A stretch of 64,000 bases of DNA from JAEUIV01 sp033763795 (GCA_033763795.1 JANRJV010000018.1:13930-77929), one strand, 5' to 3'; shown: positions 25,301-35,142, numbered from the stretch's first letter. Numbers and translations are program-made. Notes: generated by a model from the sequence alone, not told the origin.

Positions 25301-25447
25301 GCCGCCGACCCCGCCGCGCCCGAGCGCGCCGTCTCGCTCTACGACGCGGACACCGGACAGACCTTCGAAGCCGACAGCGTCACCGTCGACCTCGCCACCG
25401 GCAACTACCGGGGCGAGGGCATGCGCACCATCACCGTCCCGCGGTGA
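22373..25447 (+). CDS. Giant LptC/LptA-like (OstA-fold) LPS-transport-type protein
   Basis: The 1024-residue product has one N-terminal membrane helix (LAALFLLTAVTGVVLVAML, residues 9-27), a Pro linker and then a very long beta-rich periplasmic region. Repeating segments such as RATVQGDVRVRVGPRTLEGDQVEVWARL and VEFDGEADVRAQLGPVERHAGRADRIVIEL resemble the OstA/LptA beta-jellyroll repeats that carry LPS across the periplasm. E. coli LptC is only 191 residues and LptA 185, so this could be a fused or extended bridge. The position directly after kdsD supports an LPS role. The assignment rests on context and repeat style; sequence motifs are weak. Confidence 0.65.
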   Translation: MTFRSKGQLAALFLLTAVTGVVLVAMLTRGGQTAPAPAPNPAAAIGQPPPATKTVGGTGRGPVQDLVAIADEGVWTRVDPDTGRLVSKMTWKSLDPRAGGLFEVDSPRVWAIDEQRTVVIEARRGTIVWPSRDREPESGKLEGDVLIRMVEGARAGPVRDDESPLARVASPSLAFETALGELTTPDAVVFDGMGFRAQGQGLALRLGRDRARPLNLLRIERGGTLTYTPQPPSTRDEPPESTEDPAQPPRAEQPPAEPVIQHYRATVQGDVRVRVGPRTLEGDQVEVWARLVDGELREDAVAPFEPAAAPAPQPGAASDPGPDSPSPDAAAPDDDAQPVSATFTFSGPLEVRPSADEPDALRDDDVALRISSAAGAPVRVSDAASGGTLRAPELRYALTTRRLTLGSRQPAPGDVHMTLPDLADLLARGVDIDLTTGEGSMDGAGEVWLLGALSPAADQPAERGPKPRGATWTDRVDFLLDTASGPVGSGPVLPKDLRMSGSVRVFEGDAGVAARDLRARFTTHTDPAGQLRAALARLTLAGAAAAYDSAGGHIRGDTIEVAFEPDQEGSPRPTAAEVSGAAVASREGQRLAAERISTTLGPDEDGELAVTALRAQGAVAACLDRDTDDGPEEIETLADTLSADQQLDTIELVGAPATISRRGPEGFASITGGSMRIGFAEGARALTVFGPGSAAFDTRRSSAGAREGDTVLDIRWNGAALYNDAQGTVEFDGEADVRAQLGPVERHAGRADRIVIELAQDEPASTDPAAHASAASTDPADAPDQSPARRFARALLEGSTEAPAEVELRRYAPGSGAGVLESLAALRGPSIELDALQSTLAVTGAGLLLFEDRSASQEPDPAAPAPAGTALFAGRSARGTSLFTWENSMRLDRAQRRGEMSGLVRIRHRDARTTDITDLQCALLEIFFTEPQPGSQDAGITLQRAIATGGVAASHKQLQILAHSLTYDAAASQITAAADPAAPERAVSLYDADTGQTFEADSVTVDLATGNYRGEGMRTITVPR

Positions 25448-25483
25448 GCAACGCTCCGCCCCGCCGAACCGGCCCTGCATCCC

Positions 25484-25489
25484 TACCAT
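25484..25489 (+). promoter_or_regulatory. -10 hexamer TACCAT for the GT2 gene
   Basis: CCCTACCATC ends eight bases before the ATG at 25498, in a 50-base gap, predicting an essentially leaderless transcript. Confidence 0.4.
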
Positions 25490-25497
25490 CACGGACC

Positions 25498-26247
25498 ATG
25501 CGGACCCTCATCGCGATCCCCACCTACAACGAGGAACGCTACGTCCTCCGCGTCCTCCGCCGAGTCCGCGAACACGCGGAAAACATCCTCGTCATCGACG
25601 ACGGCTCAACAGACTCAACCCCCTGCCTCCTCCCGCAGATGCCCGTCGAGGTCATCCGCCACGCCGCCAACCGCGGCTATGGCCGATCGCTCCAAGACGC
25701 CTTCCGATGGGCCCGCGTCGACCGATTCGACTGGGTCATCACCATGGACTGCGACGAGCAGCACGAGCCCGAGGCAATCCCCAGCTTCCTTGACGCCATC
25801 GCACGCGACGACGCCGACGTCATCTCCGGGTCCCGCTACCTCTCCGCCTACGGCGACAACGACTCCCCGCCGCCCGCCCGCAGGCACATCAACCACGCAA
25901 TCACACGCGAGATCAACGAACGGCTCGGGCTCGCCATCACCGACGCCTTCTGCGGCTTCAAGGCCTACCGCACCTCCGCTGTCTCGAACCTCGCCTTCGA
26001 CGTCGACGGCTACGCCTTCCCCATGCAGTTCTGGGTCCAGGCCGTCGCCGCCGGAATCACCATCCGCGAGCTCCCCGTCAAGCTCATCTACAACGACCCC
26101 AACCGGACCTTCGGCGGCCCGCTCCGCAACGACGACGTCCGCTACGCCCACTACCGCGAGATCCTTCAGCGCGAGATCGACCGGTGCGAGGGCCGCCTGC
26201 CCCCCTCGTCCCGGCACGTCAGCCCGCTCGGATACGCCGGCAAATGA
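25498..26247 (+). CDS. Family 2 glycosyltransferase (dolichol-phosphate mannosyltransferase-like)
   Basis: The 249-residue enzyme has the GT-A start TLIAIPTYNEERYVLRVLRRV, the nucleotide-binding ILVIDDGSTDST, the metal-binding loop VITMDCDEQHEP (DxD-like DCDE), and the acceptor region SGSRYLSAYGDND. It resembles the catalytic domain of polyprenyl-phosphate sugar transferases but has no C-terminal membrane helices. The segment ITDAFCGFKAYRTSAV is typical of that group. The stop overlaps the next gene (ATGA). Together with KdsD and the LptC-like protein it suggests an envelope-glycan cluster. Confidence 0.88.
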   Translation: MRTLIAIPTYNEERYVLRVLRRVREHAENILVIDDGSTDSTPCLLPQMPVEVIRHAANRGYGRSLQDAFRWARVDRFDWVITMDCDEQHEPEAIPSFLDAIARDDADVISGSRYLSAYGDNDSPPPARRHINHAITREINERLGLAITDAFCGFKAYRTSAVSNLAFDVDGYAFPMQFWVQAVAAGITIRELPVKLIYNDPNRTFGGPLRNDDVRYAHYREILQREIDRCEGRLPPSSRHVSPLGYAGK

Positions 26248-27569
26248 GAGTCCTCGTGAGCCCCCCGCGCCACACGTGGCCGGACCTCGCGCTCCAGCAT
26301 TGGCAGACCGTCCGCAGCGACCAGCGCGCCCTCGCATTCCGCCGCGAGCTGGGCCTGCCCGTCGACAGGCCCGTCATCATGACCGGCCATCAGGCCCACG
26401 TCTGGCACGCCGGAATCCTCGCCAAGTACTTCGCCGCCGACTCACTCGCACGCCAGATCAGCGCCGCCGCCGCCTGGCTCGTCGTCGATCAGGACGAACA
26501 GGACTACACGCCACTCCGCTACCCCGCGCACGAAGAAGGCGCCCTCCGCGCCCGCGAGTGGACCCTGGGCCCCGCGCCCCGCGCGGGCGTCGCCGCCTGC
26601 AACGTTCCCGCGTTCGACCCCGGCCCGCCCCCCAACCCGCCGGGCGACGAGCCGGTCTTCCGATCCGTCCGCCAGGGACTCAGCGACATCGCCCGCGCGC
26701 TCGCCGCGCGCCGCTCCGAGCCCAACGCCGCGCTGCAGGTCGCCCGCGCCGTCTTCGACCTCCTCACGCCTCTCCTCGAACTTCGGCCTCTCATCGCCGC
26801 CACCTCCCTGGGGTCCGTCTCCCTCGGCTCAGACTTCATCGCCCGACTTCGCTCGGAAGCGCGCCGCGCCGCCGACCTCTACAACCAGGCCGTCGAGCGC
26901 TTCCCGGACAGCGGCCTCACGCGCCTCCGCATCACGAACGACGCCCAGCAGGTCGAGCTCCCGCTCTGGCGCCTGGCGCCGGGCCGCCCCCGCGCCCGCG
27001 TCTTCAGCACCGACCCAGCCGACCCCTCCGCCATCATCGCCCCGCGCGCCCTCGTCATGACGGGACTCGTGCGCCTCTACGCCTGCGACCTCTTCATCCA
27101 CGGCAAGGGCGGCGCCGTCTACGACCCCGTCACCGAAGACTGGCTCTCCGCCTGGCTGGGCGTCACCCTCGCCCCCGCCGCCGTCGCCACCGCCGACCTC
27201 TACCTCCCGCTCGCTCCCAAGCGCATCGAAGAAGCCGAAGTCGCCCGCGCCCGCTGGCGCGCCCACCGCGCGCGCCACGACCCCGCGCTCATCGGCGACG
27301 CCGCGGCCGCCGCCGAAAAGTCCGCCTTCGTCCGCCGCATCGCCCAGCTCCGCGCCGATCACGCCGACCCCGCTCCCGAATACCTCCGCATGCACCAGTG
27401 GCTCGAGCGCTACCGCGCCGCCGCCGCCCCCGCGCTCGCGGCCCTCGACGCCGAGGCCCGCGCCGCCCGCGACCGCCTCGCCTCGCGCGACGTCGCCTTC
27501 GACCGCACCTGGCCCTTCGCCCTGCACGCTCCCGCCGCGCTCACCGCCCTCCGCGAAGCCTGTCGCTAG
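26244..27569 (+). CDS. BshC-like protein (possible thiol ligase fold), function uncertain
   Basis: The 441-residue cytosolic protein has an N-terminal Rossmann-type segment RPVIMTGHQAHVWHAGILAKY (about residues 34-54) that resembles the TGQQAGLFGGPLYT motif of bacillithiol synthase BshC. The following AAAWLVVDQDEQDY matches the position of the BshC acidic motif. Further on comes RLYACDLFIHGKGGAVYDPVTEDWL, then a C-terminal helical region. No bshA or bshB homologue is in the window, although a GT4 enzyme lies at 8430. I judge this as fold-level resemblance, and the activity is unknown. Translationally coupled to the GT2 gene. Confidence 0.55.
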   Translation: MRVLVSPPRHTWPDLALQHWQTVRSDQRALAFRRELGLPVDRPVIMTGHQAHVWHAGILAKYFAADSLARQISAAAAWLVVDQDEQDYTPLRYPAHEEGALRAREWTLGPAPRAGVAACNVPAFDPGPPPNPPGDEPVFRSVRQGLSDIARALAARRSEPNAALQVARAVFDLLTPLLELRPLIAATSLGSVSLGSDFIARLRSEARRAADLYNQAVERFPDSGLTRLRITNDAQQVELPLWRLAPGRPRARVFSTDPADPSAIIAPRALVMTGLVRLYACDLFIHGKGGAVYDPVTEDWLSAWLGVTLAPAAVATADLYLPLAPKRIEEAEVARARWRAHRARHDPALIGDAAAAAEKSAFVRRIAQLRADHADPAPEYLRMHQWLERYRAAAAPALAALDAEARAARDRLASRDVAFDRTWPFALHAPAALTALREACR

Positions 27570-27602
27570 CCGGCCGAAACCATCACCTGACGGCCGCCGG
27601 GA

Positions 27603-27608
27603 TACACT
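27603..27608 (+). promoter_or_regulatory. -10 hexamer TACACT
   Basis: GGATACACT ends 11 bases before the ATG at 27620, in a 50-base gap after the BshC-like gene. The predicted leader is a few bases at most. Confidence 0.4.
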
Positions 27609-27619
27609 CCCCCCGACGC

Positions 27620-28453
27620 ATGAATCAGTTCGGCAACCAGCTCTGGCCCCTGATCCTCGTGATGGCGATGTCCGCCCTCTCGTGGATCATCGGCCAGCTC
27701 CGACAGCAGCGCCAGATCCGCGAGCAGAAGGAACGCGAGCGCCGCCGATACGAAGAGCAGCTCCGCACGGGCCGCCCCCCCGAAGAGCCCGCCCGCCCGA
27801 CCTCGCAGAGCGAGCAGCTCGCCGAGCTCGCACAGAAGCGCCAGCAGCAGCTCCGCGAGCTCCGCCGCCAGCAGCAGGAACGCTCGCGCACCGACGCCGG
27901 CCCCGTCGTCGTCCGCGGCCCCGCCCCCGCGCCCACATCTTCAACCTCAACGCCCACCGGCCGGGGAGCCATCCCGCCCGGAGGCGTCATCGTCGAACGC
28001 GTCCCCACCGGCGGCACGCCCCAGAGACGCCAACCCCCCGCCCCGCGAAACCCGCAGAACCGACCGCCCGCCCGAACACCCTCAGAGAAGACACCGCCCC
28101 AGCGCACGCTCCAGAACACACCCCGGCCCGGGCAAGCCCCCGACCCCCGCGACGTCATGCGCCTCCAGCGCGAGCGCGAGCTCGCCGAGCGTGAGCGCGC
28201 CTCCCGACTCGCCGAGCAGATCGAGGCCCAGCGCCGCGAGGAGCTCGCCCGCCAACGCACTCTCACTCAGCAGGCCGCCGCACGCCAGGAACGCGTGATC
28301 GCCGAACAGACCGCCAAACGCGCCCCCACCTCCCGCGCGCTCCTCCTGGGAAGCCGCGGCGAGCTCACGCGCGACGCCCTCCGCCGCGCCATCCTCGCCG
28401 CCGAAGTGCTCGGGCCGCCCGTCTCCATGCGCCCGCCGCCGGACCAGCCCTGA
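27620..28453 (+). CDS. Membrane-anchored Gln/Arg/Pro-rich coiled-coil protein
   Basis: The 277-residue protein has one N-terminal helix (LWPLILVMAMSALSWIIGQL, residues 8-27), then a cytoplasmic charged coiled coil (about 28-90), a Pro/Thr/Arg-rich disordered middle, a second coiled coil (REREL AERERASRLAEQIEAQRRE type, about 180-225), and a short folded C-terminus (SRGELTRDALRRAILAAEVLGPP). The C-terminal box is seen as a recurring ending in planctomycete proteins of this shape, but I cannot name a family. No enzymatic motif is seen. It may be a structural or scaffold protein of the inner membrane. Confidence 0.7.
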   Translation: MNQFGNQLWPLILVMAMSALSWIIGQLRQQRQIREQKERERRRYEEQLRTGRPPEEPARPTSQSEQLAELAQKRQQQLRELRRQQQERSRTDAGPVVVRGPAPAPTSSTSTPTGRGAIPPGGVIVERVPTGGTPQRRQPPAPRNPQNRPPARTPSEKTPPQRTLQNTPRPGQAPDPRDVMRLQRERELAERERASRLAEQIEAQRREELARQRTLTQQAAARQERVIAEQTAKRAPTSRALLLGSRGELTRDALRRAILAAEVLGPPVSMRPPPDQP

Positions 28454-28476
28454 CACGCCCGCCAGCCGGCGCTCCG

Positions 28477-28482
28477 TATACT
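28477..28482 (+). promoter_or_regulatory. -10 hexamer TATACT for the aminopeptidase-accBC operon
   Basis: CCGTATACTCC ends ten bases before the ATG at 28493. It is one of the best -10 matches in the window (five of six to TATAAT). Confidence 0.5.
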
Positions 28483-28492
28483 CCGCCCCCCA

Positions 28493-29608
28493 ATGGCTCG
28501 AGCAACTCATCCGCCGCGGCCGCGCACCGCCGCAAGGCTCCGCACACTCCGAGAAGGCCTCCGCGACCTCAAGCTGGCCTGCCTCCTCGTCACCGTCCCG
28601 AACGACATCCGCTACCTCACCGGCTTTTCCGGCGAGGCCTCCTGCGCCATCGTCACCGCGCGCGACCTCATCATTATCTCCGACTTCCGCTTCCAGGAAG
28701 AGCTCAGCCACCTCCCCGGAAGCATCGAGATCATCATCCGCAAGGGGACCATGCTCGAGGCGCAGCGCGCCGCCCTCAGGTCGCTCAAGGTCCGCGCCGT
28801 GGGCCTCCAGCTCGGCGGGCTCACCGCCGCCGCCCGCGACGCCCTCGCCGAGGCCCTGGGCCCCCGCGTCCGACTCGCCGACGCCTCCGCGGTCCTCACC
28901 AGCGCCCGCGCCGTCAAGGACGACGCGGAGCTCGACATCATCCGCCGCGCCATCACCATCCAGCAGGACGCGCTCCTCGCCACGCTCCCCACCGTCAGGC
29001 CGGGCCAGACCGAGCGCGACGTCGCCGCCCGGCTCGAATACGAGTGCCGCACCCGCGGCGCCGACGCCATGAGCTTCGAGACCATCGTCGCCGCCCGCGC
29101 CAACGGCTCCAAGCCCCACTACCGCCCGGGCTCCGAGAGACTGGCGCGCCGCACGCCGCTCCTCATCGACTGGGGCGTCAGGCTCGGCGGCTACTGCTCC
29201 GACATGACCCGCACCTTCGCCCTGGGCCGCTGGCACAAACGCCTCAGGGACGTCTACTCCGTCGTCCTCGATGCGCACCAGGCAGCCGTCGCCGCCGCCA
29301 GGCCCGGCATCCCCGCCGCACAGCTCGACGCCGCGGGACGCGACGTCATTCGCCACGCCGGTTTCGGGGATCACTTCGGCCACGGCCTGGGCCACGGCAT
29401 CGGGCTCGACATCCACGAGGCCCCGCGCCTCGACCGATTCAACCAGACCATCCTCGAGCCCGGAATGGTCGTCACCATCGAGCCGGGCATCTATCTCCCC
29501 GGCGTCGGCGGCGTCCGCCTCGAAGACGATATCTTGATCACAAAGCGCGGTGCGCAGAACCTCTGCTCGCTCCCCAAAGACCTCGACTGGGCGACCCTCC
29601 ATGGTTGA
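28493..29608 (+). CDS. Xaa-Pro aminopeptidase (M24 family)
   Basis: The 371-residue metallopeptidase removes N-terminal residues preceding proline. An N-terminal creatinase-like domain (about 1-130) contains NDIRYLTGFSGEASCAIVT. The catalytic pita-bread domain has all five metal ligands: the two Asp in LIDWGVRLGGYCSDMTRTF, His in FGHGLGHGIGLDIHE, and the two Glu in GMVVTIEPGIYLPG and GGVRLEDDILIT. The gene overlaps accB by eight bases. An aminopeptidase P-type gene ahead of accB-accC is a common arrangement in other phyla (often with efp, absent here). Confidence 0.92.
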   Translation: MARATHPPRPRTAARLRTLREGLRDLKLACLLVTVPNDIRYLTGFSGEASCAIVTARDLIIISDFRFQEELSHLPGSIEIIIRKGTMLEAQRAALRSLKVRAVGLQLGGLTAAARDALAEALGPRVRLADASAVLTSARAVKDDAELDIIRRAITIQQDALLATLPTVRPGQTERDVAARLEYECRTRGADAMSFETIVAARANGSKPHYRPGSERLARRTPLLIDWGVRLGGYCSDMTRTFALGRWHKRLRDVYSVVLDAHQAAVAAARPGIPAAQLDAAGRDVIRHAGFGDHFGHGLGHGIGLDIHEAPRLDRFNQTILEPGMVVTIEPGIYLPGVGGVRLEDDILITKRGAQNLCSLPKDLDWATLHG

Positions 29609-30074
29609 CTATCGGAAACTGAAAGAGCTCGTGAAGCTCATGACCGAGAACGACCTCTCCGAGCTGGACCTCAGGGACCAGCAGGAAACAGTCGTCATCA
29701 AGCGCGCCCAGCCCGCCTACGCGCCCATGATGGGCCCGCCCGTCGTCCATCACGTGCAGGCCGCGCCGGCCTCCGCCGCTCAGGCCGCCAGCGGCGACGC
29801 CCACGCCGCACCGCCCCCCGACGACGACGCGGACCTCGTCGCCATCAAGTCGCCCATGGTCGGCACCTTCTACTCCGCCCCGGACCCCAGCAGCCCGCCC
29901 TTCGTCGCCGCCGGCGCCTCCGTCGGACCGGACACCGTCGTCTGCATCGTCGAAGCCATGAAGGTCTTCTCCGAGATCAAGGCCGAATGCTCCGGCAAGA
30001 TCGAGAAGATCCTCGTCAAGAGCGGCGACGCCGTCGAATACGGCCAGAAGCTCTTCCTCGTCCGACCCGCCTGA
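29601..30074 (+). CDS. accB: Acetyl-CoA carboxylase biotin carboxyl carrier protein
   Basis: The 157-residue carrier subunit of acetyl-CoA carboxylase carries biotin between AccC and the carboxyltransferase in fatty-acid synthesis. The N-terminal helix MVDYRKLKELVKLMTENDLSELDL leads to a Pro/Ala linker and the biotinyl domain (about 80-157). The biotin lysine is in VEAMKVFSEI. The characteristic thumb is represented by SPMVGTFYSAPDPSSPPFV. It overlaps the aminopeptidase by eight bases and precedes accC by 94 bases. Confidence 0.96.
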   Translation: MVDYRKLKELVKLMTENDLSELDLRDQQETVVIKRAQPAYAPMMGPPVVHHVQAAPASAAQAASGDAHAAPPPDDDADLVAIKSPMVGTFYSAPDPSSPPFVAAGASVGPDTVVCIVEAMKVFSEIKAECSGKIEKILVKSGDAVEYGQKLFLVRPA

Positions 30075-30168
30075 GCAACCGGGCGCGCCACCCCCAACCC
30101 GCCCCGCGCCCGCATCGGACCGCCGGCCGCCGCTCCGCCCGCCGCTCCGGCACCGAACCTCCCTCCTC

Positions 30169-31530
<1,362 letters not shown>

Positions 31531-31627
31531 CCCCCTCCCGGGACGCCGCTCCGCCGCGCCACGCCCTCCGCCCCGCGAACGGATCCCTTCCATGCTCAAC
31601 GCTCTCGCCCGCGCCGTCGGCACGATT

Positions 31628-31633
31628 TAGCAT
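31628..31633 (+). promoter_or_regulatory. -10 hexamer TAGCAT for the DUF748 gene
   Basis: GATTTAGCATG ends six bases before the ATG at 31640. It lies in the 109-base gap after accC and predicts a leaderless transcript for the downstream translocase cluster. Confidence 0.45.
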
Positions 31634-31639
31634 GCGCCG

Positions 31640-34600
31640 ATGAGCAAGTCCGCGACCAAACCCGCTCAGCCTTCCAAGCCCGGCCAAAGGCCCGCCGCCG
31701 CTCCGCGCCGCAGGTGGCCCCGCCGCCTTGCCATCGCCACGCTCGTCGGCTTCACCCTCTACACGCTCTTCGGGTTCTTCGGCGTGCCCCTCCTCATCCG
31801 CCACGTCGCCATCCCCCAACTCAACAAGCGCCTCAGCGGTTCCGCCTCCCTCGCCAAGGCCTACACAAACCCCTTCCGACTCTCCATGCGCCTCGAAGGC
31901 TTCAACGTCCTCGACGCTGCAGGCCAGCGCGTCCTGGGCTTCGACGCACTCGAAGGAAACCTCCAGCTCGTCGACTCCCTCTTCAAAGGCGGCACACACC
32001 TCCTCCGCGCCGCCGTCGACAGGCCCTTCGTCTCCGCACGACTCGAGAAAGACGGCTCGCTCAACCTCGCCGCGCTCCTCAAGCCCTCGCCCGCGCCCGC
32101 CTCCTCCGCGCAGGCCCCCGCTCCCGCTCCCGGCTTCAAGACCATCCCCCGCCTCGTCGTCGGCTCGCTCAAGGTCGACGCCGCCGAGCTCCACCTCGCC
32201 GACACACGACCCTCCCAGGCCTTCGAGAAGATCGTCGAAGGCCTCACCTTCGAACTCACCGGACTCGACACCCGCCCCGATCACGACAGCCCCGCCACCC
32301 TCGCCGCCCGCACCACCGACGGCGAGCGCCTCACCTGGACCGGCACCCTCCGCGCCGACCCCATCTCCTCAAAGGGCACGCTCGAGATCACAGACGTCGC
32401 CCTCCCCAAGCTCATGCCCTACGCCCGCGAACGCACCGAGGGCGCCATCGCCGCGGGAACTCTCTCCACCACCATCCACTACGACTTCGCCCCCGTCCGC
32501 TCGCCCCGCGTCGTCTCCGCCACGCTCCCACAGCTCACCCTCAAGGACCTCAGGATCGAGCAGCCCGACGGCCCTACGCTCGAACTCCCCGCCCTCACCG
32601 CCGCCGCCGCCTCCATCGACGCCGCCGCCCGCACCGCCCACCTCGACAAGCTCACCGTCGACAGCCCCGTCATCCACGTCCGCCGCGACGCCGCGGGAGT
32701 TATCTCACTCGCCCGCCTCGCCCCGGAAGCCGGAGACGCGCCCGCCGCCGCCCAGGGACGCACCCCTCCCACTCCCGACGCCGCCGTCCCCGCCGTCGAC
32801 CCCACAACCATCGAGTACCCCGTCGAGCAGGTCCGCGTCGCTCTGCTCCAGCTCGCCGAGCACGTGCTCACCGGCTGGACAGTCAGCCTCGGCGCTCTCG
32901 AAGTCAGCGGCGGCGCCGTCAACATCCTCGACCAGGCTCCCCGCGCCCCCGTCGAGCTGAACCTCCGCGATCTCGCCCTCGCCGCCGGCCCCGTCTCCTC
33001 CGCCGAGCACTTCCGCACACCGCTCTCTCTCTCCTTCACCCTCGCACAGGGCGGCGCCGCCGACCTCAAGCTCGACGTCGACCCCCTCACGCCCGCCATC
33101 GCGGGCCCCGTCACGCTCACCGACATCTCCCTCGCCCCCTTCGCCCCCTACCTCCCCGAGAGCGCGGGCGACGCCGCCCCCTCCATCGCCCTCGCCGCGG
33201 GCACGCTCTCCGTCAAAGGCAACCTCACATCCGCGCGCGACGAAAACCGCGCCTTCACCGGCGCCTGGAAAGGCGCCGCCAGCCTCGCCTCCATCCAGGT
33301 GAACTCCGCCGGCCCCGACCCCGCCCTCACCCTCGCCCAGCTCCAGACCGACGGCTCGCTCGACGTGGGCTTCCTCCCGGGCAATCAGCCGCGGGCCGCG
33401 TGGGAAGGCGTCGTCCGCCTTCAAAGCCTCTCCGCCCGCTCTCCGCTCCTGGGCTCCAGCGCTCTCGAGCTCGCCGCCCTCGAAACCCAGGGCAAGCTGA
33501 CCGTCACTCCCGCCGACACCTTCCCCGCTCTCGCCTACGACGGCACGACCACCGTGCAGGGCGCCCGCTACCAGGGCGCGCCGATGGGCCCCGTCGACGC
33601 CGCGCTGGGCCGCATCGAAGCCAACGGCTCCGCCGCCTTCTCAGGAACCGCCACCTACCGCGGCTCGCTCACCCTGCGCGACATCGCCATCACCGCGCCC
33701 GACCTCTTCTCGCTCGACGCCGCCGTCCAGTCTCTCGAACTCGCCGGCCTCACCCTCGACCAAGCCGCAAACTCCGTCGAACTCGACCGCCTCGCCATCA
33801 CCGCGCCGCACATCAAGGCCGCCCTCGCCCTCCTTCCCGACGCCCCATCGACGCCGCCGGACTCAAGCGACACCGCGTCCCCCGCCGCCGGCCGCTTCAC
33901 TCCCCCGAACATCCCACTCAGCGCCCGCATCGCCGAACTCAGCATCAGCTCCGGCGTGCTCGAGATCCGCGACCCCGCGGGCTCGGACGCCCCGCCGCTC
34001 ACCGTCTCCGACCTCGAAGTGAACGCCCAGTCCCTCTCGACCCGGCCCGGCTCCCGCTCCACCGTCCGCATGACCTCGCGCGTCGCCGGCACGGGCAAGG
34101 TCGAGTTCGAAGGCGCACTCGATCCCCTCGAACTCCCGCGCGAGAGCGACCTCACGCTCCGCGTCGCCGCCGTCCCGCTCAAGCCCTTCGATCCCTTCGC
34201 CGGCCGCTACGTGGGCTACCTCGTGGAGTCGGGCCGCGCCACCCTCGACATCCCCCTCACCATCCGCGCGGGCAAGGTCGAGGGCGACATGAACTTCGCC
34301 CTCGACAACATGCACCTCGGACAGAAGGTCGACAGCCCCGACGCACCCGACGTCCCCATCAAGCTGGGCCTCGACCTCCTCCGCGACTCGAACGACCGCG
34401 TCGAAGGACAGATCGGACTCTCAGGAGACATGAACGACCCCGCCTTCTCCTTCGGCGGGCTCATCTGGAAGGCCTTCATGAACGTCTTCGTCGGCGCCGC
34501 CACCGCCCCCTTCAAGATCCTGGGCGGCATCATCGGCCTCGCCGAAGGTCAGGACCTCTCCATGGTCGAGTTCCCGCCGGGCTCCGCGGAGCTCTCCCCC

Positions 34601-35086
34601 GATGCGCTCAGCACCCTCGACGCCATGGCCGCCGCCCTTGCCAAGCGCGAGAAGCTCCGCCTCGCCGTCGTGGGCCGCGCCGCTCCGCAGGACGAGCCCG
34701 CACTCAAGCTCGCCGCCCTCCGCGCCGGTCTGGGCCTGCCCAAGTCCACCATCCCCCAGCCCGAGGACGCCCCGCCCCCAGCCGACCCCGCCTACCGCAA
34801 CGCCCTCGAAGACGCCTACCGCGAGGCCTTCGGCCGCGAAGCCATCGTCTCCTCCCGCCAGTCCATCCCCGACGAAAACAAGCGCTTCAGCGACTACGAG
34901 CACAAGCTCGCCGAGCGCCAGACCCTCGCCCCCAACGCCCTCGAGGAGCTCGCCGCCGCCCGCGCCGCCGCCGTCGTCGAAGCCCTCGTCGAAGGCTCGG
35001 GAGTCTCGGCGGACCGCGTCACCACCGCGCCCCCGTCCGACGACAAGCCCGCCGAGAAGCCCTCCGCCGAATTCACCATCAACTGA
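31640..35086 (+). CDS. AsmA-like / DUF748 giant envelope protein
   Basis: The 1148-residue protein has one N-terminal membrane helix (LAIATLVGFTLYTLFGFFGVPLLI, about residues 30-53) and a very long periplasmic region of beta-rich repeats. Segments such as RLSGSASLAKAYTNPFRLSMRLEGFNVLD and DLTLRVAAVPLKPFDPFAGRYVGYLVESGRATLDIPLTI are typical of DUF748/AsmA. The C-terminal SMVEFPPGSAELSPDALSTLDAMAAAL is the DUF748 ending that resembles an OmpA-like fold. Relatives of this superfamily (AsmA, TamB, YhdP) form phospholipid-transport bridges between the membranes. It is the first gene upstream of the M50-HlyD and SecA-like genes and may be part of the same envelope machinery. Confidence 0.8.
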   Translation: MSKSATKPAQPSKPGQRPAAAPRRRWPRRLAIATLVGFTLYTLFGFFGVPLLIRHVAIPQLNKRLSGSASLAKAYTNPFRLSMRLEGFNVLDAAGQRVLGFDALEGNLQLVDSLFKGGTHLLRAAVDRPFVSARLEKDGSLNLAALLKPSPAPASSAQAPAPAPGFKTIPRLVVGSLKVDAAELHLADTRPSQAFEKIVEGLTFELTGLDTRPDHDSPATLAARTTDGERLTWTGTLRADPISSKGTLEITDVALPKLMPYARERTEGAIAAGTLSTTIHYDFAPVRSPRVVSATLPQLTLKDLRIEQPDGPTLELPALTAAAASIDAAARTAHLDKLTVDSPVIHVRRDAAGVISLARLAPEAGDAPAAAQGRTPPTPDAAVPAVDPTTIEYPVEQVRVALLQLAEHVLTGWTVSLGALEVSGGAVNILDQAPRAPVELNLRDLALAAGPVSSAEHFRTPLSLSFTLAQGGAADLKLDVDPLTPAIAGPVTLTDISLAPFAPYLPESAGDAAPSIALAAGTLSVKGNLTSARDENRAFTGAWKGAASLASIQVNSAGPDPALTLAQLQTDGSLDVGFLPGNQPRAAWEGVVRLQSLSARSPLLGSSALELAALETQGKLTVTPADTFPALAYDGTTTVQGARYQGAPMGPVDAALGRIEANGSAAFSGTATYRGSLTLRDIAITAPDLFSLDAAVQSLELAGLTLDQAANSVELDRLAITAPHIKAALALLPDAPSTPPDSSDTASPAAGRFTPPNIPLSARIAELSISSGVLEIRDPAGSDAPPLTVSDLEVNAQSLSTRPGSRSTVRMTSRVAGTGKVEFEGALDPLELPRESDLTLRVAAVPLKPFDPFAGRYVGYLVESGRATLDIPLTIRAGKVEGDMNFALDNMHLGQKVDSPDAPDVPIKLGLDLLRDSNDRVEGQIGLSGDMNDPAFSFGGLIWKAFMNVFVGAATAPFKILGGIIGLAEGQDLSMVEFPPGSAELSPDALSTLDAMAAALAKREKLRLAVVGRAAPQDEPALKLAALRAGLGLPKSTIPQPEDAPPPADPAYRNALEDAYREAFGREAIVSSRQSIPDENKRFSDYEHKLAERQTLAPNALEELAAARAAAVVEALVEGSGVSADRVTTAPPSDDKPAEKPSAEFTIN

Positions 35087-35142
35087 GCCCGTCGTCCCCC
35101 CGCGCTACCATCCCCCGGCTCTCTCCAGCAGCGCCCCGACGC

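Noticed and set aside
28082..29602. 506-codon minus-strand frame opposite the aminopeptidase
   Set aside because: It is Asp/Glu/Gly/Val-rich and mirrors the codon pattern of the M24 peptidase, which has all five metal ligands on the plus strand.
31714..35142. A very long frame that runs through the DUF748 gene and continues into the M50-HlyD gene
   Set aside because: Upstream of 35143 its translation is Arg/Pro-rich noise in a shifted frame of the DUF748 gene. Only the part from the ATG at 35143 is a real protein.
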